From positions 20,001-84,000 of the forward strand of contig CALYLO010000001.1 in the NCBI GenBank assembly GCA_944800085.1: DNA of 64,000 nucleotides, read 5' to 3'. Both the position numbers and the translations under genes were made by a program. This stretch comes from Paenibacillus melissococcoides (GTDB lineage: Bacteria > Bacillota > Bacilli > Paenibacillales > Paenibacillaceae). Below, piece after piece: positions 26,001-35,000 of this stretch. The notes under the pieces are model-generated. The model ran no database searches, had not been told where the DNA came from, and saw nothing but the letters and a program-made list of their open reading frames with translations. Every line of letters begins with the position of its first letter. Positions within the stretch are counted from its first letter, which is position 1.

Positions 26001-29000
26001 CGAGCAGGCCGGCAAAAGCGAGGAAATTCGTTTCCCGGCGAAAACGGATGCGTACCGCACTTGGTCCGAGCAGCTGGCCGCTTACGCGCAAAGCCCGGAG
26101 ATGGCAAAGGAACGGGCTTATTGGCAGGCCGTGGAACAAATTGCGGTTCCGGCCTTGCCGAAGGATCTGGAGGCGGACGTTACGACGCAGCAGGACAGCG
26201 AATCGCTGTTCGTCCGTTTGACTCCCGAAGAAACGGAGCTGCTGCTGAAGCGGGTTCACCGGGCCTACAACACCGAAATGAACGATATTTTGGTAACGGC
26301 GCTCGGCATAGCCGTTCGCAAGTGGACGGGACACGAACGGGTGCGGATCAATCTCGAAGGACACGGACGCGAATCGATCGGAACGGATATCGACATCACG
26401 CGCACAGTCGGCTGGTTTACGACCAAGTTTCCGGTCGTCCTGGAGCCGGGAACCAACCGGGATTTGGCCTATCAGATTAAACACGTCAAGGAAAGCTTGC
26501 GCCGCATTCCGAATAAGGGGCTTGGGTACGGTGTATGCCGCTATCTCTCCAAATCGGAGGATGGCTTTGTTTGGGGCGCAGAGCCGGAAATTAATTTTAA
26601 CTACCTCGGCCAGTTCGACGATGATGTCAATCAGGACGAGCTCGGCATATCTTCTTATTCCAACGGAAACCCGGCCAGCGACCGGCAGGCCCGCAGCTTT
26701 GTGCTGGATATCAACGGCATGGTGCTGGACGGCGCTCTATCGCTCGATCTCAGCTACAGCCGGAAGCAGTATCGCAAGGAAACGATGGAAGCCTTCGCTC
26801 AGCGGCTTGAGCAAAGTCTCCGAGAGCTCATTACCCACTGCGCAGGCAAAGAACACACCGAATTGACGCCGAGCGATGTGCAATTTAAAGGCTTGACCAT
26901 CGCGGAATTGGAGCAAATCGGCCAGCGCTCGGGCCATGTCGGGGAAATCGAAAATATTTACTCGCTTACGCCGATGCAGAAGGGCATGTGGTTCCACAGC
27001 GCGCTTGACCGGCAAACGGCCGCTTACTTCGAGCAGACGCGGTTTACGATGCGGGGAGCGCTTGACGTCCAGCTTTTCGAGAGGAGCTGGATGGAGCTTG
27101 CGAAACGTCATCTGGTGCTGCGGGCGAATTTTGTGAAAGGACCGGCGGGCGAGCCGCTGCAAATCATATACCGCGACAAGCCGGTCGGCTTTGAATATGA
27201 AGAGCTGCTTCACTTGCAGTCGGACGAGAAACAAGCGTATTTGGATAAAAAGGCCGAGGATGACAAGCTTCGCGGCTTCGACATGGAACATGACGCGCTC
27301 GTTCGGGTTACGATCCTGCGCACCGAAGAGCAGAGCTATCATGTGCTGTGGAGTTTCCAGCATATTTTGATGGACGGCTGGTGCCTGCCGCAACTGACGC
27401 AGGAGCTGTTTGAGACGTACTCGGCCTTGGCATCCGGCAAGCAGCCAGCGGGAGATAAGGGATCGGATTATGGCGCCTATATCGAATGGTTGGAGAAACA
27501 GGACAATCAGGCGGCATCCGGCTATTGGACGGCGTTCCTGGCAGGTTATGAAGGGCAAACCGTACTCCCGGGACAAAAGGAACCGGCGCCGAACGGCAGA
27601 TTTACGGCTGATCACGTCACCGCCGAGCTGGGCAATGACTTGAGCGAGCGGATGGACCGGGTGGCGAAAGAGCGTCTGGTTACGGTCAATACGCTGCTGC
27701 AAGCCGCTTGGGGCGTGATGCTCCAAAAATATAACGGAACAAACGATGCCGTATTCGGCAGCGTCGTGGCCGGAAGACCGGCGGAAATCCCGGGCATTGA
27801 GTCCATGATCGGGCTGTTCATCAATACGGTGCCGGTCCGCGTCACGAGCGAAGGGGACACCGTGTTCGTCGACCTGATGGCGAAGCTCCAAGAGCGGGCG
27901 CTGGAGTCCGGGCGTTATGATTACTATCCGCTGTATGAAATTCAAGCCCGCAGCGTGCAAAAGCAAAACCTGATCAACCATATCATCGCTTTCGAGAACT
28001 ATCCGGTGGACGAGCAGATGGAGCAGGCGGGCGACCAGCAGCACGGCGACCTGACGATCACTGACTTTCAGATGGAGGAGCAGACGAACTATAACTTCAA
28101 CGTGACCGTGGTGCCGGGAGCCGAGATCGAAATTCGGTTCGACTTTAACGCCGAAGTGTTCGATAAAGACAGCATCGAACGGCTCAAGGGGCATCTCGTC
28201 CATCTGCTGGAGCAGGTGACGGATAACCCGGAAATTACCGTGGGTGAGCTGGAACTTGTGACGGAGGCGGAAAAGGCCGACCTTCTCGGACGTTTTAACG
28301 ACACCACCACGGAATTTCCCCGCGGGAAGACGCTCATTCAATTGTTCGAAGAGCAGGCGGAGCTTTACCCGGACAACGTGGCCGCCGTCATGAACGAGCG
28401 GCAGCTGACCTACCGCGAGCTGAACGAGCGATCCAACCGCCTTGCGCGGAAGCTGCGGGAGACGGGAGTAGAAGCGGACCAACTGGTAGCGATTCTGGCC
28501 GAACGCTCGCTCGATATGGTCGTCGGCATTCTGGCGATTCTCAAAGCGGGCGGAGCCTACGTGCCTGTCGATCCCGACTACCCGGAGGAGCGCATCCAGT
28601 TCATGATTGAGGATTCGGGCGCGCCGTTATTGCTGATTCAAAAGCATCTGCACGAGAAGACCGACTTCGCAGGAACGCGCCTCGAATTGGATGATTTCGT
28701 TTGGGGCGACAGAGGGGCGGACTCCGAAGGTGCGCTGGACGCTTTGAACCTGGAGCCGATTTCCGGGCCGGGCAACCTGGCTTATGTCATCTACACGTCG
28801 GGAACGACCGGCAGACCGAAGGGAACGCTGATCGAGCATAAGAACGTCGTGCGCCTTTTGTTCAACGACAAGAACCTGTTCGACTTCGGGCCGTCCGACA
28901 CGTGGACGCTGTTCCACTCGTTCTGCTTCGATTTCTCCGTCTGGGAAATGTACGGAGCGCTGCTGTATGGAGGCAAGCTGGTCATCGTACCGCCGCTCAC

Positions 29001-32000
29001 GGCGAAAAATCCGGCCGATTTCCTGGCGCTGCTGGGCCGCGAACAGGTCACGATTTTGAATCAGACGCCAACGTACTTCTACCAGCTGCTGCGTGAGGTC
29101 TTGGCGGACCATCCGTACGATCTGCGGATTCGCAACGTCATCTTCGGGGGCGAAGCGCTCAGTCCGCTGCTGCTCAAGGGCTTCAAGACGAAGTACCCGG
29201 AGACGAAGCTGATCAATATGTACGGCATTACCGAGACGACGGTTCACGTGACGTATAAGGAAATTACGTGGGTCGAGATTGAGGCGGCGAAGAGCAATAT
29301 CGGCAAGCCGATCCCGACGCAGAGCGTGTACATCCTTGATGAAAATCGCCGCCCTGTGCCGATCGGCGTAGCGGGCGAAATGTACGTGGCCGGGGAAGGC
29401 CTGGCGAGAGGATACCTGAACCGTCCGGATCTGACGGCGGAGAAGTTCGTCGATTCCCCGTTTGCGGAGGGGGAGAAGCTGTACCGCTCTGGCGACTTGG
29501 CGGCTTGGCTGCCGGACGGCAACATCGAATACCTGGGCCGGATCGACCACCAGGTGAAAATCCGCGGGTACCGGATCGAGCTGGACGAAATCGAGACGCA
29601 GCTTCTGAACGTCGAGGGCGTGGAAGAAGCGGTGGTGCTCGCCCGTCAGGACGGCGGGGGCGAGAAGGCGCTTGTCGCCTACTTTGTGGCGGACCGGACG
29701 CTGACGGTCAGCGAAATGAGAACCTCGCTGGCCCAGGGAATTCCGGGGTACATGATCCCGTCGTACTTCGTGCAGCTGGAGCGCATGCCGCTGACGACCA
29801 ACGGCAAAGTGGACCGCAAAGCGCTGCCGGAGCCGCAAGGCGGCATACAAACGGGCGTCGAATACGTAGCGCCGCGTAACTGGACGGAGTCCCAGCTTGT
29901 GAAGATCTGGGAGGAAGTGCTGGGCTACTCCGGCATTGGAGTCCTGGACAATTTCTTCGAGCTCGGAGGCCACTCCTTGCGGGCGACGAACCTTGTCAGC
30001 AAGATTCAGAAGGAAATGAACGTCGAACTTCCGCTGCGCGACGTATTCTGCTACTCGACGATCGAAGAGATGGCCCTCGCCATCTCCCGGATCGGAGAGC
30101 AGTCGTTCTCGTCGATTCCCCTGGCAGGCGCAAGAGCATATTATCCGCTTTCCTCAGCTCAGAAGCGGCTGTTTATCCTGAATCAGCTGGAAGGAGCCGA
30201 TCAGAGCTACAACATGCCGGGCGTGCTGCTGCTGGAAGGATCGATTGACCGGAGCCTGCTGGAGAAGGCTTTCCGCGGACTGATCGCACGGCATGAAACG
30301 CTGCGAACCGGCTTTGAGATCGTACAAGGCGAAGCAGTACAGCGCATTTACGAGAGCGTCGATTTTGCCGTCGAGTACCGTCATGCGAACGAGGAAGAAG
30401 CGCCTGAAGTCGTGCAGGACTTCATCCGGCCTTTCGACTTGGCGAAGCCTCCGCTGCTGCGGGCGGAGCTCGTAGAGCTGGCAGCCGAACGTTATTTGCT
30501 GATGTTCGACATGCACCATATCGTCTCCGACGGGGTTTCAATGGACGTGTTAGTCGAGGAACTCGTTCTCCTGTACGGCGGTGAGTCGTTAGAGCCTTTG
30601 CGCATTCAATACAAGGACTATGCGGTATGGCAACAGTCGGACGAACAAAAAGCGCAGTTGAAACGCGAGGAAGCTTACTGGCTGGACCATTACCGGGGCG
30701 AACTGCCGGTTCTGGAAATGCCGACGGACTATAAGCGTCCTGCCGTGCAGAGCTTTGAGGGACAAACGCTGACGTCCTTCGTGAACGAGGCAACGAACGA
30801 AGGTTTGAAGCAGCTGGCCGCTCAAAGAGGAGCGACGCTGTACATGGTGCTGCTTGCGGCATATACCGTGCTTTTGCATAAATATACAGGTCAGGACGAT
30901 TTGATCGTCGGAACGTCGATTGCGGGCAGAACACATGGAGACACGCAGCCTTTGATCGGAATGTTTGTCAATACGTTGGCGCTCCGCAATTATCCAGCTT
31001 CGGAGAAGACCTTCCTGTCGTATCTGGAAGAAGTGAAGGAAACGACCTTAGGCGCTTACGAGCATCAGAATTATCCGTTCGAAGAGCTCATCGATAAAGT
31101 GCAGGTCAGCCGGGATTTGAGCCGTAACCCGCTGTTTGACACGATGTTCTCCCTGCAAAACCTGGAGGATAAAGAGTTTGAGCTGGAAGGGCTGCAATTG
31201 TCCCCGTACCCTAGCGAATACGGTATGGCCAAGTTCGACCTGAGTGTGGATGTTACGGAAGAAAACGGCGGCCTGGAGTGCAGCTTTGAATTCGCAACGG
31301 CTCTTTATAAAGAAAGCACGATCCGGCGGCTGTCGACTCATTTTGGTCATTTGCTTGCGGCGATCGTAAGCCGTCCGGATGCGAAGATTGCCGAGCTGAA
31401 TTTGCTGACGGCAGAGGAAAAAGAGCAAATTCTCGGCGCGTTCCACCCGGCGCAGCCGGAAGCGGCTCCTGCGGCCGTGTTCCACCGGCTGTTCGAGGAA
31501 CAGGCGGAGCGCACGCCGGAAGCGGAGGCCGTCGTGTACGAGAACGACCGGCTGACGTATGCGGAGCTGAACGAGCGGGCGAACCGCTTGGCGGCCACGC
31601 TGCGCGCAAGCGGCATCGGCCGGGAGTCGATCGTCGGCATTCTCGCCGAGCGTTCGGTGGACTTGCTGGTGGCCGTGCTGGCCGTCTGGAAAGCGGGCGG
31701 GGCGTATGTGCCGCTCGACCCGGATTATCCGGCGGACCGCGTGCGGTTCATGCTTGAAGACAGCGGAGCGAAGGTGCTGCTGACGCAAACGCCGCTGCAA
31801 GAGCGTGCCGAAGCCTGGCTTGGCGAAGAGGAGCTGGCGCTGGCAGCGGTGCTGTACCTGGACGACGAAGCGTCGTACAGCGAGGAGCGGGCGAATGCGG
31901 CGATTGGCTCCGGCATTGTTTCCGGCAAGCTGACGGATGCTGTGGACGACGGCGATGAGAGCCATCAGCATGTCGGCACCGACAGCTTCCATGAAGCCCG

Positions 32001-35000
32001 TCCGGAGGATCTGGCGTACGTGATCTATACGTCGGGAACGACGGGCAAGCCGAAGGGCGTGATGATCGAGCACCGCAGCCTGGTGAACACGGCGGCGGGC
32101 TACCGGCGGGAATACCGGTTGGATCAGTTCCCGGTGCGCCTGCTGCAGCTCGCCAGCTTCTCGTTCGACGTGTTCGTGGGAGATATCGCCCGGACGCTGT
32201 ACAACGGAGGCACGATGGTGATTGTGCCGAAGGACGACCGGATCGATCCGTCTCGTCTGCACTACTGGATGGAGCGGGAGCGGGTCACCATCTTCGAATC
32301 GACGCCGGCGCTGATCGTGCCGTTCCTGGAGTACGTGCACGAGCAGGGGCTGGATATGAGCTGGATGGAGCTGTTGATCACGAGCTCGGACAGCTGCAGC
32401 GTGGCGGATTACCGGACCTTGCAGGAACGCTTCGGCTCGTTGTTCCGGATCATCAACGCATACGGCGTGACGGAAGCGGCAATCGACTCCAGCTTCTACG
32501 ACGAGGAGCTGACGAAGCTGCCGCAGACAGGCCATGTGCCGATCGGCAAAGCGTGGCTGAATGCGAAATTCTACATCTTGGACGCGCATTTGAATCCGGT
32601 GCCGGTCGGGGTGCTGGGCGAGCTGGTGATCGGCGGAGTCGGCGTGGCGCGCGGGTACTTGAACCGTCCGGAGCTGACGGAAGAGAAGTTCATAGACAGT
32701 CCGTTCGCCGCGGGCGAGCGGCTGTACCGCACGGGCGACTTGGCGCGGTGGATGGAGGACGGGAACGTGGACTTCATCGGCCGGATCGACAACCAGGCGA
32801 AAATCCGGGGGTACCGGATTGAGACGGGCGAGATCGAGTCGCAGCTGCTGCGGGTGGAAGGCGTGCGCGAAGCGGTGGTGCTGGTTCGAAGTGACGCGAA
32901 CGGGCAGAAGGCGCTATGCGCGTATTACACGCTGGATACCGGAGCGGAACTGGCAGTGAACGATCTGCGCGGCGCGCTGGCGCAGGAGCTGCCGGGCTAC
33001 ATGATCCCGTCGTACTTCGTGGAGCTGGAGCGCCTGCCTCTGACGCCGAACGGAAAGATTGACCGGAAGGCGCTGCCAGCGCCGGAAGGGGAAGCGGGAA
33101 GCGGAACGGAGTACGTCGCACCGCGCAATGAGCTGGAAACGAAGCTGGCGGCGATTTGGCAGGAGGTGCTGGAGCTTGCGAAGGAGATTGGCGTTCACGA
33201 CAACTTCTTCGACATCGGCGGCCACTCCCTGCGGGCGACGACGCTGGTCAGCAAGGTGCACAAGGAACTGAGCGTGGATCTGCCGCTGCGCGACGTGTTC
33301 CGCCATTCCACGATCGAGAGCATGGCGGCCGCCATTTCCCGGCTGGATGAGCAGACATTCGTTGCCATTCCGGTGGCGGATGACCGGGAGGTGTACCCGC
33401 AATCTTTTGCTCAAAAACGTCTCTTTATCCTGAATCAACTGGAAGACGCGGAGCTTAGCTACAACATGCCGGAGGCGATGCTGCTGGAGGGGGCTTTGGA
33501 CCGGGCAAGGTTCGAAGAAGCGTTCCGTAAGCTCATGGCGCGGCATGAAATGCTGCGCACCGGGTTCGAAATGGTGGATGGCGAAGCATCGCAGCGGGTT
33601 TACCAGGACTTGAATTTTGCCGTGGAGTTCTATCGAGTAGATGAGCAAGAGGCCGAAGAGACGGTTCGCCGTTTTGTCCGTCCGTTTGACTTGGCGAAGC
33701 CTCCGCTGCTGAGGGTAGGCCTTGTCGAGCTGGCTCCGGAACGCCATATTCTAATGTACGACATGCATCATATTATTTCCGACGGTGTCTCCATGGAAAT
33801 CTTTGTTGAAGAATTCGTCCGCTTGTACGGCGGCGAGCAATTGGAGCCTCTGCGCATTCAGTACAAAGACTACGCCGTTTGGCAGCATTCGCAGGAGCAG
33901 AAGGAACGGCTTCAGCGTCAGGAGGCGTACTGGCTGAACATGTTCCAAGGCGAGCTTCCGGTGCTGGAAATGCCAACCGACTATCCGCGTCCGGCCGTGC
34001 AGAGCTACGAAGGCCAAACGCTGGAGTTTTTCTTCGACGCTTCGAAAACTGACGGCCTAAGGCAACTGGCCTCGGAAACGGGCACGACGCTGTTTATGGT
34101 GTTGCTTGCGGCATATAATGTCCTTCTGCATAAATATTCAGGTCAGGAAGATGTGATCGTTGGTACGCCGATTGCCGGAAGGAATCATGGAGATGTGCAG
34201 CCGTTAATCGGGATGTTCTTAAACACGCTGGCGATCCGCAGTTATCCGGCTTCGGAGAAGACATTCCTGTCATACCTGAACGAAGTCAAAGAAACGACCC
34301 TCCACGCCTTCGAGCATCAAAACTATCCGTTCGAAGAATTGGTGGAAAAGGTGCAAGTCACCCGTGATTTAAGCCGCAATCCGCTCTTCGACACGCTGTT
34401 TACGATGCAGAATACGGAGAATGAGGAATTTGAGCTGGAAGGGCTTCGCCTGATTCCTTATCCGAGCGCACTGGATACCGCAAAGTTTGATATCAGCTTG
34501 GATGTGGGCGAGGAGAACGGCGGCTTGGATTACAGCTTCGAATATGCGACGGCTCTCTACAAAAGGGAGACGATTGAACGGCTGGCGAAGCATTACGAGC
34601 AGCTGCTCGTGACGATCATAAGCCGTCCAGATGCGAAGATCGCCGAGCTGAACTTGTTGACGGCAGAGGAAAAAGAACAAATTCTCGGCACGTTCAACCC
34701 CGCGCAGCCGGAAGCGGCTCCTGCGGCCGCGTTCTACCGGCTGTTCGAGGAACAGGCGGAGCGCACGCCGGAAGTGGAGGCCGTCGTGTACGAGAACGAC
34801 CGGCTGACGTATGCGGAGCTGAACGAGCGGGCGAACCGCTTGGCGGCCACGCTGCGCGCAAGCGGCATCGGCCGGGAGTCGATCGTCGGCATTCTCGCCG
34901 AGCGTTCGGTGGACTTGCTGGTGGCCGTGCTGGCCGTCTGGAAAGCGGGCGGGGCGTATGTGCCGCTCGACCCGGATTATCCGGCGGACCGCGTGCGGTT

